This document shows positions 1-7,751 of a stretch of DNA of 36,288 bases, piece by piece. The notes under the pieces are model-generated. The model saw nothing but the letters and a program-made list of their open reading frames with translations, was not told where the DNA came from and did not search any database. Position 1 is the first letter of the stretch. Each line of letters starts with the position of its first letter. This stretch comes from Betaproteobacteria bacterium. GTDB lineage: Bacteria; Pseudomonadota; Gammaproteobacteria; Burkholderiales; SG8-41. Made by a program: the position numbers and the translations under genes. The stretch spans positions 1 through 36,288 of the forward strand of contig CANJQI010000038.1 in the NCBI GenBank assembly GCA_947476215.1, in the 5' to 3' direction.

Positions 1-275
1 GCACGCAGCCCGGCATTGGGCGCCAGCACGCCGTGAAAGCGGATCAGATGCAGGCGCGGTCGCGGCACCGGCGCGGCCAGGCGCTGCATGAATCCCAGCG
101 GCGACATCTTGATGTGCGTGGTGCCGTCGCGCCACGCGCTTTTGAGTTGCAGCACGACATCCCCCGATCCATCGCGCTTCACCCGTTCGTTGGCGATCGC
201 GGGGCGCGCGATGTAGCGGCACAGGCGTTCGATTACCTGGCGCTGATGCGCGCCACAGCACACCGCGGCGCGCAG
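1..275 (-). mobile_element. IS91-family transposase, C-terminal fragment (truncated)
   Basis: Reading the minus strand from 275 gives an open frame running off the left edge of the window, with no stop. It contains RYIARPAIANERVK, then SAWRDGTTHIKMSPLGFMQR, then PRPRLHLIRFHGVLAPNA. From memory of the family this is the conserved C-terminal half of IS91/IS801-type (Y2 rolling-circle) transposases. The match starts abruptly at about 275, next to a stop in the same frame (TGA at 287-285), and the sequence to its right is a piece of a Bug gene. The 5' part of the transposase gene is therefore missing and this is the broken edge of an element whose other end lies outside the window. Whether the part outside is intact cannot be seen. 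Confidence 0.8.
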
Positions 276-276
276 G

Positions 277-484
277 CAGCTTCAGGCTCGCGATGGACAT
301 GAACATTTCGCCCGCCATGTGATTAACGGTCCCGGTGGGCCCCGTCGCATAATTAAGCTGGCCGGGACGGGCATGCGCCAAAGCGATCAACTCCGCGGTC
401 GACTTTGCGGGCAAGAAAGGGGACACGACGAGGAGGATGGACGCGATGGCTGCCAAGGTGACCAGTGCGAAATCACGCACGGGC
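277..484 (-). pseudogene. Fragment of a Bug/TctC binding-protein gene
   Basis: This stretch is a diverged copy of the internal part of the intact Bug gene at 1291-2262. Both share the nucleotide run ending in gttaa-cggtcccggtgggcc. Read on the minus strand the fragment stays open and gives VRDFALVTLAAIASILLVV and NYATGPTGTVNHMAGEMF. By eye 59 of 68 residues equal the intact protein. Start, signal peptide, N-terminal lobe and C-terminal half are absent. The right limit is set where similarity fades near 484 and the left limit where it meets the IS91 fragment. It is a relic of a duplication, probably cut by the IS91 event, and not functional. Confidence 0.85.
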
Positions 485-502
485 CACGGCTTCCACTGCA
501 CG

Positions 503-525
503 ATGTATAACATGATGTGGTACAT
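503..525 (+). promoter_or_regulatory. Probable operator/promoter of the Phd-VapC module
   Basis: The arms ATGTA (503-507) and TACAT (521-525) form an inverted repeat around a second small palindrome, ACATGATGT (510-518). A TATAAC-like -10 hexamer (506-511) lies within it. It sits 30-50 bp before the antitoxin start, where Phd-type antitoxins usually bind to repress their own operon. The assignment rests on symmetry and position only. Confidence 0.45.
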
Positions 526-556
526 TATGTCTTTTGACAACGTTCTGGAGGCAGTC

Positions 557-805
557 ATGGGTGAGCGGACTCTATCAACCAGCGCGCGTGACGCAGTGCA
601 TAATTTCACGCATTATGCAGCGATGGTCGATGCGGGCGCCGAAGTTATTATCACGCGGCGTGGCCGTGCGCCATTAAAACTCGTGCGCGCCGAGCCTGCC
701 TTGACGGCAAAAACTCGCGAAGTATTAGTCAAGCGCGCATTGGCCATTCGCTCCGCGAAACCGTTCAAAGGCAAGTTCGTGCGCAGCGAAGCCTACGACG
801 AATGA
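557..805 (+). CDS. Phd/YefM-like antitoxin
   Basis: This 82-residue protein fits the type II antitoxin pattern of the Phd/YefM family. The N-terminal MGERTLSTSARDAVHNFTHY is the DNA-binding part and is followed by a short strand, GAEVIITRRGRAPLKLV, typical of the fold. The basic C-terminal tail (KPFKGKFVRSEAY) would wrap around the toxin. ATG 557 was chosen because TCTGGAGG lies just upstream; an in-frame ATG at 527 would add ten residues unlike the family. The stop overlaps the toxin start (ATGA, 802-805), so the two are translationally coupled. It should neutralise the PIN toxin and autorepress through the palindrome at 503-525. Confidence 0.8.
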   Translation: MGERTLSTSARDAVHNFTHYAAMVDAGAEVIITRRGRAPLKLVRAEPALTAKTREVLVKRALAIRSAKPFKGKFVRSEAYDE

Positions 806-1212
806 ACTCGCTGGACACCAACGTGCTGGTATACGCCGTAAGTTCATCGGGAGGCTACAAAGAGAAAGCCGCACGGAAACTCCTGGCCCATGCAGCAGCT
901 GCGGGGTGGTCTGTCGCCGCCCAGGTTTATGGTGAATTCTTCGCGGTGATGGCCCATCGGCAGTATATGTCCCGAAAAGAGGCTCGATCAGCGATAGAAA
1001 CGTTTTCGCTAGTCATGCCGGCTTTGCCATCCACCTTAACTGCGCATGCTGCAGCACTTAAACTGGCCGCAGATAAACAGGTGCAATACTGGGATGCGCT
1101 GATTATTGCGGTATGTGCGGAGCATGGCGTGACGCAACTTTATACCGAAGACACACCGGCGGCGGCAAAGCTATTGGGCATTAAGTGCGTCTCACCGTTT
1201 GGAGTGAAATAA
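802..1212 (+). CDS. VapC-like PIN-domain ribonuclease toxin
   Basis: A 136-residue PIN domain. The metal-binding acidic residues are visible: D5 in SLDTNVLVY, E45 in VYGEFF, D98 in YWDALIIA and E116/D117 in YTEDT. That set is complete, so the RNase should be active. VapC toxins cleave RNA, often tRNA, when freed from their antitoxin. It overlaps the preceding Phd-like antitoxin by 4 bp; pairing a Phd-type antitoxin with a PIN toxin is common. The RNA target cannot be inferred. The module lies next to IS91 and Bug-gene debris, in keeping with a mobile origin. Confidence 0.88.
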   Translation: MNSLDTNVLVYAVSSSGGYKEKAARKLLAHAAAAGWSVAAQVYGEFFAVMAHRQYMSRKEARSAIETFSLVMPALPSTLTAHAAALKLAADKQVQYWDALIIAVCAEHGVTQLYTEDTPAAAKLLGIKCVSPFGVK

Positions 1213-1290
1213 TTCCGGGTCGGCGGTGTCAGGTCAGGGCAACGAAGCGTTCATGAATAAATCGGCTGCAGCGATACCCATCAACACTGC

Positions 1291-2262
1291 CTACTTCTGC
1301 TCCACGCCGCCCGTATCCTTGATAACTTTGACCATACGCAAGGTGTCGGCCTTCACAAAAGCCGCAAGACGGTCCGGCCCGCCAGCGACCACTTCGACCG
1401 AGGCATTGAGCAGTTTCTCTTTGACATCGGCACTGTTCAGGGTACGCACGAATTCCTGATTGAGCCTGCTGATGATAGCCGCCGGTATTTTGGCAGGTGC
1501 AAAAACAGCAACCACCGCTTCCGACTCGTATCCGTTGAGGCCCGCGACGGCCATGGTGGGCAATGTGGGGAACAATGTCGAAGGCGCGGCACTGGTGACG
1601 GCGAGCGCACGTAGCCGCCCGCTACGCACATGCGGCGCTACCGGTGCAACGTTGGCAAACATCAGTTGCACCTGCCCGGTCAACAGATCCGTCAGCGCGG
1701 GTGCCGTGCCGTTATAGGAAATGCGGACCAGCTTCAGGTTCGCCATGGACATGAACATTTCGCCCGCCATGTGGTTAACGGTCCCGGTGGGCCCCGTCGC
1801 ATAGTTAAGCTGGCCGGGCTTAGCCTTGGCCAAAGCGATCAACTCCGCCGTCGACTTTGCAGGCAGCGACGGGTGCACGACGAGTAGTATCGGCGCGATC
1901 GCAGCCAATGTGACGGGCATAAAATCGCGCACGGGATCGTAGGAAACACTCTGCAGCAACGGCAACGTCCACAAACCATTGCTGATAACAAGCAAGGTGT
2001 AACCATCAGCCGGCGACTTGGCCACAAACTGCATCGGAATCAACAGACTGCCACCGCGATTGTCGACGATGGCCTGCTGACCGGTAGCAGCCGCCAGACC
2101 CTGCGCCAGCAGGCGCGATACGAGGTCGGCGGTCCCGCCCGCACCTGGCGTGACGATGCGTACGGGTTTGTTCGGATACTCCTGCGCCCATGCCGCCTCG
2201 GTCCCCGCCATCATCGCGAACGCGACAGCCGTCAGAAACCAGCGCACCAGTTGTGCCAGCAT
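1291..2262 (-). CDS. Bug/TctC-family periplasmic binding protein
   Basis: A 323-residue solute-binding protein of the tripartite tricarboxylate transporter receptor (Bug) family. It has a Sec signal peptide ending AAWAQ and then the hallmark EYPNKPVRIVTPGAGGTADL. Further family motifs are KSPADGYTLL, YDPVRDFMPVTLAA, LNYATGPTGT and the C-terminal lobe with LPTMAVAGLNGYES. ATG 2262 was chosen because the signal peptide begins there and GAAGAAG precedes it; the frame is open 80 codons further up but through hairpin-rich non-coding DNA. Such proteins bind organic acids in the periplasm. No TctAB partner is nearby, so it is an orphan. A broken copy of its middle lies at 277-484. Confidence 0.9.
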   Translation of the reverse strand: MLAQLVRWFLTAVAFAMMAGTEAAWAQEYPNKPVRIVTPGAGGTADLVSRLLAQGLAAATGQQAIVDNRGGSLLIPMQFVAKSPADGYTLLVISNGLWTLPLLQSVSYDPVRDFMPVTLAAIAPILLVVHPSLPAKSTAELIALAKAKPGQLNYATGPTGTVNHMAGEMFMSMANLKLVRISYNGTAPALTDLLTGQVQLMFANVAPVAPHVRSGRLRALAVTSAAPSTLFPTLPTMAVAGLNGYESEAVVAVFAPAKIPAAIISRLNQEFVRTLNSADVKEKLLNASVEVVAGGPDRLAAFVKADTLRMVKVIKDTGGVEQK

Positions 2263-2300
2263 TGCTTCTTCGCGACGGCACGTTGTAACTGATCGCTTAT

Positions 2301-2482
2301 TGAGCGTTTCAAGAAACAGGGAAGTTGGAACGCTCAATCCCTCCCTTGCAGGGCGCACACCTGCTTGCAAGCAGGCGCCGCTCAAACGGCACCGGCCTTG
2401 GCCCGCGCATTCCCGTTCTCGCCCCCGCCCTCTCCCGGCGGGAGAGGCTGAGATCAGTCCCAATTCGCTGATGCGAATTGGG
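2301..2482. repeat. Cluster of four perfect inverted repeats in the 2263-2635 intergenic region
   Basis: The 373-bp gap between the divergent Bug and UGSC genes contains four perfect palindromes: TGAGCGTT/AACGCTCA (2301-2308/2329-2336), CCTGCTTGCAAGCAGG (2360-2375), CCTCTCCC-ggc-GGGAGAGG (2429-2447) and CCCAATTCGC-tgat-GCGAATTGGG (2459-2482). The third resembles the GC-rich extragenic repeats common in proteobacteria. The others could be operators or mRNA hairpins in the leader of the Bug gene. There is no convincing ORF here. Confidence 0.7.
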
Positions 2483-2635
2483 GACAAATCATTGATGGTC
2501 ATGGCATGACCTCGTTACCGGTTATTTTTCGGGACAGGACGAATACCGCAGTCTACGTCTCCGCCGTAACGATATCAATCAGAGCTGGTGGATGTATCAT
2601 CCTTGAACTGAAAGAGTAATTTTGTGGAGCACGCA

Positions 2636-3175
2636 ATGACTACCATGGTCGCACTGGTAATACCCGAAGCGCCGATGCCCGTCGTCAACCGCGTCGGCAC
2701 ACGCAACAATATCCGCGCGGCCGGATTTCGGCTGGGGATACTCGACAACTCCAAAGCCAACGCCCACCATCTGCTCGAATTTCTGGCACGGGGAATCAGA
2801 GCTGCCCTGCCCGTCACATCACTGACCGTGCTGCGCAAACCCAGCGCCGGCGAACCCGCACCTGCCGCCATACTCGATCAACTCGCCACGGAAGCTGACT
2901 TTGTCATCAGCGCAATGGCCGATTGAGGGGGCTGCACGTCGTGGAGTATCCACGACATGGTTGAACTGCGCAAACGAGGACTGTTGACCGCCGTCATATG
3001 CTCCGACACTTTTCGCCATCTGGCGCAGAGTCAGGCGCGCGTATTCGGGGCGCCGGATCTGCCGTTGATCACCATCCAGCATCCACTCGGCGGACTGTCA
3101 CTTGATGCGGTAGGCGGGCGTGCCGGGAGCGCAATCGGGCAGACCGTCGATCTCATCAGGGACTATATTCGATGA
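2636..3175 (+). CDS. UGSC-family selenoprotein (in-frame TGA read as selenocysteine)
   Basis: Read through TGA 2924-2926, the frame gives a 179-residue protein with selenocysteine at position 97. The N-terminal half (GFRLGILDNSKANAHHLL, then SAGEPAPAAILDQLATEADF) and the segment ADUGGCTSWSIHDMVELRKR match what I recall of the UGSC family. In that family U or C occupies the first position of a U/C-x-x-C redox motif; here it reads UGGC, a variant of UGSC. The C-terminal half (VICSDTFRHLAQSQARVFG, LITIQHPLGGLS) is also family-like, so both sides of the TGA are under coding constraint. A SECIS-like hairpin follows at 2938-2956. ATG 2636 has a GTGGAG ribosome site; a GTG lies in frame at 2624. The stop overlaps the next gene (ATGA). 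Thiol/selenol redox chemistry is inferred; the reaction is unknown. Confidence 0.82.
2938..2956 (+). promoter_or_regulatory. Candidate bacterial SECIS element
   Basis: GTCGTGGA (2938-2945) pairs perfectly with TCCACGAC (2949-2956), leaving the triloop GTA (2946-2948). The first loop base is G and lies 20 nt after the TGA at 2924-2926. That agrees with the known bacterial SECIS layout: a stem-loop just downstream of UGA with a G at the start of a small apical loop, recognised by SelB. The hairpin lies inside the coding sequence, as bacterial SECIS elements do. No sel genes are in the window. Confidence 0.75.
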
Positions 3176-4290
3176 GCAACCTTGAAGCGTTGCTGCGTAA
3201 GCAATCGGCCATTGTCGATCATGAAGAAGACTTCGAGAAAATCAATCAGTTGTTCTACGAGCGCGGCTGGGGTGACGGGCTGCCGGTGGTGCCGCCCACG
3301 GTACCGCGCGTCGAACGCATGCTCGAATACTGCGATCGACCGTGGCATGAGCCGATTGCAAAAATTGCACCACGTTACGGCGAGGCCACTCCATTGCGTC
3401 TCGCCGCGAACGCCGTCATGGCCGGGTGCCGGCCCGAGTATTTTCCGCTCGTGATGCTGGCAATCGAAGCCATGTGCGAGGAATCCTTCAATCTTTATGC
3501 GGTGCAGGCCACCACGCACTCGTGCGCACCGCTGGTCGTCGTCAACGGTCCGGTTGCGCAGGAACTCAACATCCATTCAGGTCATGCGGCGTTCGGTCCG
3601 GGTGCCTGGAGCAATGCAACCATAGGACGCGCGATACGCCTGGCGCTGATCAATATCGGCGGCGCGGTTCCGGGCAATGGCGACATGGCCACGTACGGCT
3701 CGCCGGCCAAATTCAGCTACTGCGCCGCCGAAAATGAAGCGGCCAGTCCGTGGGAGCCTCTGCATGTCGAACGCGGGTACGCCGCCGACACCAGCACAGT
3801 GACCGTCATCTCGGCGGAAGGTCCGCACAACGTCAACGATCACGAAAGCACCAACGCCGAAGGCATACTCAAAACCATAGCCGGTACGGTTGCCACGACG
3901 GGAAGCAACAATGTGCGCAACGCCCAGTCCGACCCTGTCATCCTGGTAGGCCCGGAACATGCCGCGACGATCGCCGCGGACGGCTATTCGAAGCGAGACG
4001 TCAAACGATACCTGTTCGAACAGGCACGCATACCAATAAACCGATTTGCGGCGGAAAATATTGAGCGCCGCATCGCCGTAAAAATCGGAAAGGAATCGCC
4101 GGAATCCGGCGCTGAAGTCCCGGCCGCCCGCAGTGCGGATGATTTCATTGTGATCGTGATCGGTGGCGCCGGCAAACATTCCGCGTTTATTCCGACGTTT
4201 GGGCATGGTCGCTCGGTGACCCGCCCATTGAGGACCAACGATGGTCTGCTCGCGAAGTCGGTGCAGGAATTCCGGCGCAACTCCCAGTAG
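3172..4290 (+). CDS. Uncharacterised protein, translationally coupled to the UGSC selenoprotein
   Basis: A 372-residue soluble protein with no signal peptide or membrane segment. It carries FYERGWGDGLPVVPPT near residues 28-43, NAVMAGCRPEYFPLV near 80-94, QATTHSCAPLVVVNGP, FGPGAWSNATIGRAIR and ASPWEPLHVERG. I recognise these as a widespread, unnamed protein family that I associate with UGSC proteins, but I know no assigned reaction. Several conserved-looking cysteines (in EYC, AGC, MC, HSC, SYC) and the coupling by ATGA overlap suggest a partner or substrate of the selenoprotein. An AGGGA lies about 10 nt before the start. It ends 10 bp before the convergent Bug gene. Confidence 0.8.
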   Translation: MSNLEALLRKQSAIVDHEEDFEKINQLFYERGWGDGLPVVPPTVPRVERMLEYCDRPWHEPIAKIAPRYGEATPLRLAANAVMAGCRPEYFPLVMLAIEAMCEESFNLYAVQATTHSCAPLVVVNGPVAQELNIHSGHAAFGPGAWSNATIGRAIRLALINIGGAVPGNGDMATYGSPAKFSYCAAENEAASPWEPLHVERGYAADTSTVTVISAEGPHNVNDHESTNAEGILKTIAGTVATTGSNNVRNAQSDPVILVGPEHAATIAADGYSKRDVKRYLFEQARIPINRFAAENIERRIAVKIGKESPESGAEVPAARSADDFIVIVIGGAGKHSAFIPTFGHGRSVTRPLRTNDGLLAKSVQEFRRNSQ

Positions 4291-4300
4291 CCCAAGCAGA

Positions 4301-5263
4301 TCAATCAATCCGTATACCGGCTTCCTTGATCACTTTGCCCCATTTGGCCACGTCGGATTTGACGACGCCCAGCAATTGCTCGGGTGTGCTGCCCACTGGC
4401 TCCACGCCGAGGTTGAAGAGCCTGTCCTTGAGATCTTCTCTGAACAGCACGCGCACGATTTCGCGATTCAGCCAGCGTGTGCGGTCCGCGGGAATATTGG
4501 CGGGCGCATAGATGCCTATCATCAATACCGATTCGTAACCTGGCAGCCCGGAGTCCGACACCGTGGGCAGCCCCGGAGCAAGCTCGGTGGGCTTAATACT
4601 GGTGACCGCGAGCGCGCGCAACCTGCCAGCCTTCTGGTGCCCGGGTACCGTCGCCGCGACGGCGAACATGACCTGCACTTCACCGGCAATCATCGCGGTC
4701 AGCGCCGGCGGACTGCCTTTGTAGGACACGTGTGTAATCCGGACGCCGGCCATGGACTTGAAGAGTTCGGCGGACAGATGCGCCGAGGCGCCTGCCACAC
4801 CCGCGCCGTAGTTAAGTTCGCCCGGTTTGGCCTTGGCCAGCGCGATCAGTTCTTTCACCGAGGTCGCGGGCAGCGACGGATTGACGACAAGTATATTGGG
4901 CGAACTGACCGCCAGCGTTATCGGTGAAAAATCTCGTGCCGGGTCGTAGGGCGTCTTTTGCAGCAGCGGCAGTATCCATACCGGGCTGCCGTACACGAGC
5001 AGCGTATAGCCGTCGGGCACCGACTTGGCCACGATCTGCGCCGATATGCTGACGCTACCGCCCTTGTTCTCCACCACGACCGGCTGACCAAATCCGGCAG
5101 TCAGCCCCTGCCCGATCAGGCGTGCCAGCATATCGACGCCACCGCCGATCTCCGAGGTCACTATGCGTATCGGTTTGGCTGGAAAGTCCTGAGCATGAGT
5201 AACTCCGGCCGCCAGTATGGCCATGGCTCCCGCGATAGTGCGGACACTATTCCCGAATCGCAT
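4301..5263 (-). CDS. Bug/TctC-family periplasmic binding protein
   Basis: A 320-residue member of the Bug family with a signal peptide cut after VTHA and mature start QDFPAKPIRIVTSEIGGG. Family motifs follow in order: KSVPDGYTLLVYG, YDPARDFSPITLA, VKELIALAKAKPGELNYG, then LPTVSDSGLPGYES. Next on the minus strand after the MaoC-like gene (18 bp gap), it is likely co-transcribed with it and with the CoA-transferase further upstream. Binding proteins co-transcribed with acyl-CoA enzymes usually bring in the pathway substrate or sense it; the ligand is unknown. Confidence 0.9.
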   Translation of the reverse strand: MRFGNSVRTIAGAMAILAAGVTHAQDFPAKPIRIVTSEIGGGVDMLARLIGQGLTAGFGQPVVVENKGGSVSISAQIVAKSVPDGYTLLVYGSPVWILPLLQKTPYDPARDFSPITLAVSSPNILVVNPSLPATSVKELIALAKAKPGELNYGAGVAGASAHLSAELFKSMAGVRITHVSYKGSPPALTAMIAGEVQVMFAVAATVPGHQKAGRLRALAVTSIKPTELAPGLPTVSDSGLPGYESVLMIGIYAPANIPADRTRWLNREIVRVLFREDLKDRLFNLGVEPVGSTPEQLLGVVKSDVAKWGKVIKEAGIRID

Positions 5264-5281
5264 GCGTCACCTCTGGAATAA

Positions 5282-6412
5282 TTATTTTGACGGCAATTCC
5301 ACCGTCGCAACACCCTTCGCAGTCACGTCGCCACGCTGGTCTTCGGCCCATATCTCCAATCGAACCAGATGGCGGTCGTCTTCCTGCAATTTTTCCACAA
5401 CCTTGCCGCGACACCAGGTGGTATCGCCCACGAGGTTGAAGCGGCGCACCTGCACGTCCATATCCCGCAGGAAGCCGTGATCGCCGATCCAGTTGGTCAC
5501 CAGGTGGCCCAGCCACGACAGGCGCTGCGGGCCGTAATCGTAAGCAGCGGGGACGCCGACACGGCGCGCAAGTTCATCATCCCAATGCACGATCTCGGGC
5601 GGCTCATACGCGCCAAAGTTATTAAGTATGCCGCCTTTGGGATGACGCAAGTACCAGCGCACGGCGTCACCATGAGCCCGTAACCACTGTCCACCGAAAC
5701 CCAGCAGCCAGACGATGATATCGGTGACCGTCAGTGGTCCCTTTACGACGTGCGGCAGGTTTTCGCCGATCTCGACATCCTGCCAGTAGCGCTTCTGGTC
5801 GCCACGGCGGACTTCCTTGTCGTAATCCGCCGCGATGCGCGCGTATTCCTCGGCCGAGTAATTCGGTTTCGACAGCGAGAAATACTTGCGCTTGGAACTG
5901 GCGGCATCGCGTTCCATGCGAAAGCTGTAAGGCCTTGCCAGCGCGACGATTTCGCCCGCCTTGTCGCGAAACGTGACCTCGCGTATCTGTTTGATGGTGC
6001 GGCCGGCAAACTTGCTGTGCTCTTTTATGATGAGATCCTTCAATATTGTTTTCGAGGTCAGCTCATCGCCATGCCTGATACCGCGACGCCACTCGAAATA
6101 AGAACCTGAAAACATCGAGTGTATGCCGCGCAGTCCGCGCGCGCCCCACGCGGTGCGGTTCATCGCGAACAGGATAAACGGCGGCGCCATGAGCCCGCCA
6201 TGCGGTGATTTCTTTGCATAGGTCTCGTCCAACCACAATGGATTTTCATCGCCGATTCCAAGCGCGAAATGCCGGATGCCATCGCGGGTCGCTTCGGTAA
6301 TAAAGCCGGGGGGGCCCTTGATTTCGGTTCCGATTTCAGCGCGCAGTTCCGCGAGCAACTCGTCCGTAAGTCGGTCAAATGAGGGTTTCTTGCTCTCGGT
6401 TACTGTGGTCAT
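5282..6412 (-). CDS. MaoC-like dehydratase with two hotdog domains
   Basis: A 376-residue cytoplasmic protein with an N-terminal hotdog of the FAS1-like dehydratase type (residues about 20-170, FALGIGDENPLWLDETYAKK and HGGLMAPPFILFA) and a C-terminal MaoC-like hotdog (about 215-370, with DVEIGENLPHVVKGPLTVTD and AYDYGPQRLSWLGHLVTNWIG). Such double-hotdog proteins hydrate or dehydrate acyl-CoA thioesters, for example in mesaconyl-CoA-type or steroid and aromatic degradation. It sits between a CoA-transferase and a Bug gene on the same strand, which supports an acyl-CoA pathway. The exact substrate cannot be named. Confidence 0.85.
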   Translation of the reverse strand: MTTVTESKKPSFDRLTDELLAELRAEIGTEIKGPPGFITEATRDGIRHFALGIGDENPLWLDETYAKKSPHGGLMAPPFILFAMNRTAWGARGLRGIHSMFSGSYFEWRRGIRHGDELTSKTILKDLIIKEHSKFAGRTIKQIREVTFRDKAGEIVALARPYSFRMERDAASSKRKYFSLSKPNYSAEEYARIAADYDKEVRRGDQKRYWQDVEIGENLPHVVKGPLTVTDIIVWLLGFGGQWLRAHGDAVRWYLRHPKGGILNNFGAYEPPEIVHWDDELARRVGVPAAYDYGPQRLSWLGHLVTNWIGDHGFLRDMDVQVRRFNLVGDTTWCRGKVVEKLQEDDRHLVRLEIWAEDQRGDVTAKGVATVELPSK

Positions 6413-6509
6413 TGCCTGCCTTTCAACATTATGTTTTCCAAATCAATCACTATGCACATCGCAGCCCGCAAAACTATTCGACGCGACGGCAAGTGCAGCC
6501 TGCTTCATC

Positions 6510-7700
6510 TCAGGAGATCGCACCTTTGTCATGGAGGTTGCGGATGTCGGCGTCTGAAAATCCGTACGAGCGCAATATTTCAGCCGTATGTTCCCCCAAC
6601 ATGGGCGGGGCCGTCACAGGCGTTGGTTCTTCGCCCCGATATTTTATGACGGGCCCGACCATCTTTACGGCACCATACGTCGGATGCGTCGCCTCTATCA
6701 CCATTTTGCGATGCTTTACATATTCCTGTTCCAGCGCTTCGCCTATCGACAGCACGGGTGCGTGGGGAACATCGCCAACCGAAAGCAGACGCAGCCATTC
6801 TGCGAGCGGCTTGCTGGCGACGACCTGTTCAATGATGGGGTAGAGCTCAGCCGAGTTGTCCACACGCGCCTGCGCATGTTCAAAACGCGGGTCGGTCGCA
6901 AGGTCCTTGCGGCCGGCCGCCTCGCAGAACCTGCGCCAGAACTTGGTGATAAACACCGCAAGGATGAGATCTTTCCCGTCTGCCGCCTTGAATACACCGA
7001 CCGGCGCTATCGAATGATGACGCGACCCCACCCGATGCGGGCTCTTACCTGTCGCAAAGTACCATCCCGCCGAATACCCGAGCATGCCGAGCAAGCAGTC
7101 CAGCATCGAAATATCGAGGTGTTTGCCCTTGCCGCTGGCCTCGCGCTCATACAGCGCCGCAAGGATACCCATCGCGGCAAACATGCCCGCCGCCAGATCG
7201 CCTATCGGAATCCCGACCTTGACCGGCATGCCGTCAGGCTCGCCGTTCATGCTCATCACGCCGCTCAGACCCTGCACCACGTCGTTGTACGCGGGTGTCG
7301 TCGACATCGACCCGTCCTGCCCAAAACCGCTGATCGAGCAATAGATGATGCGTGGATTTACCTTGACCAGACTCTCATAGTCGAGTCCGAACGCCGACAT
7401 TTTCCCGGGCCGGTAGTTTTCAACCACCACATCGGCGGTTGCAGCAAGCTTTTGCGCGACTTTCTGACCTTCGGGGCTCTTGAGATTGAGCCCCAGGCTG
7501 CGTTTGTTGCGGTTGAGGCTCAAAAAATAATGGCTCTGGCCATTCACGAACGGCTTGTTTTCGCGCGTCGCGTCGCCTTCAGTCGGTTCCTCGACCTTGA
7601 CGATATCGGCCCCCAGATCTCCAAGAATCAGGGTGGAATAGGGTCCAGACAGCACACGGGAAAAATCAACTATTTTTACTCTGGAAAGACTGGTGGTCAC
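6510..7700 (-). CDS. Class III (CaiB/BaiF) CoA-transferase
   Basis: A 396-residue family III acyl-CoA transferase. The start [20 protein letters not shown] with [10 protein letters not shown], the [16 protein letters not shown] stretch and [16 protein letters not shown] are all diagnostic. The catalytic aspartate that forms the CoA-anhydride intermediate is D168 in [13 protein letters not shown]. The small domain and C-terminal [19 protein letters not shown] are complete. It would move CoA from a donor such as succinyl-CoA onto a carboxylic acid, the usual first step of breakdown. It lies upstream of the MaoC-like gene with a 97-bp gap; the two are likely one operon with the Bug gene. Confidence 0.93.
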   Translation of the reverse strand: MTTSLSRVKIVDFSRVLSGPYSTLILGDLGADIVKVEEPTEGDATRENKPFVNGQSHYFLSLNRNKRSLGLNLKSPEGQKVAQKLAATADVVVENYRPGKMSAFGLDYESLVKVNPRIIYCSISGFGQDGSMSTTPAYNDVVQGLSGVMSMNGEPDGMPVKVGIPIGDLAAGMFAAMGILAALYEREASGKGKHLDISMLDCLLGMLGYSAGWYFATGKSPHRVGSRHHSIAPVGVFKAADGKDLILAVFITKFWRRFCEAAGRKDLATDPRFEHAQARVDNSAELYPIIEQVVASKPLAEWLRLLSVGDVPHAPVLSIGEALEQEYVKHRKMVIEATHPTYGAVKMVGPVIKYRGEEPTPVTAPPMLGEHTAEILRSYGFSDADIRNLHDKGAIS

Positions 7701-7751
7701 CGGGTTTAATCCTATTTAATTCAAGAGGTTATATATAGGAGAGCGATCTGC

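Noticed and set aside
2266-2502. N-terminal extension of the Bug protein to 403 residues
   Set aside because: The extra 80 codons run through four palindromes and encode Arg/Gly-rich sequence before a perfect signal peptide start.
6588-7709. Long plus-strand frame of 373 codons
   Set aside because: Exactly antisense to the well-supported CoA-transferase; arginine- and histidine-rich with no family resemblance.
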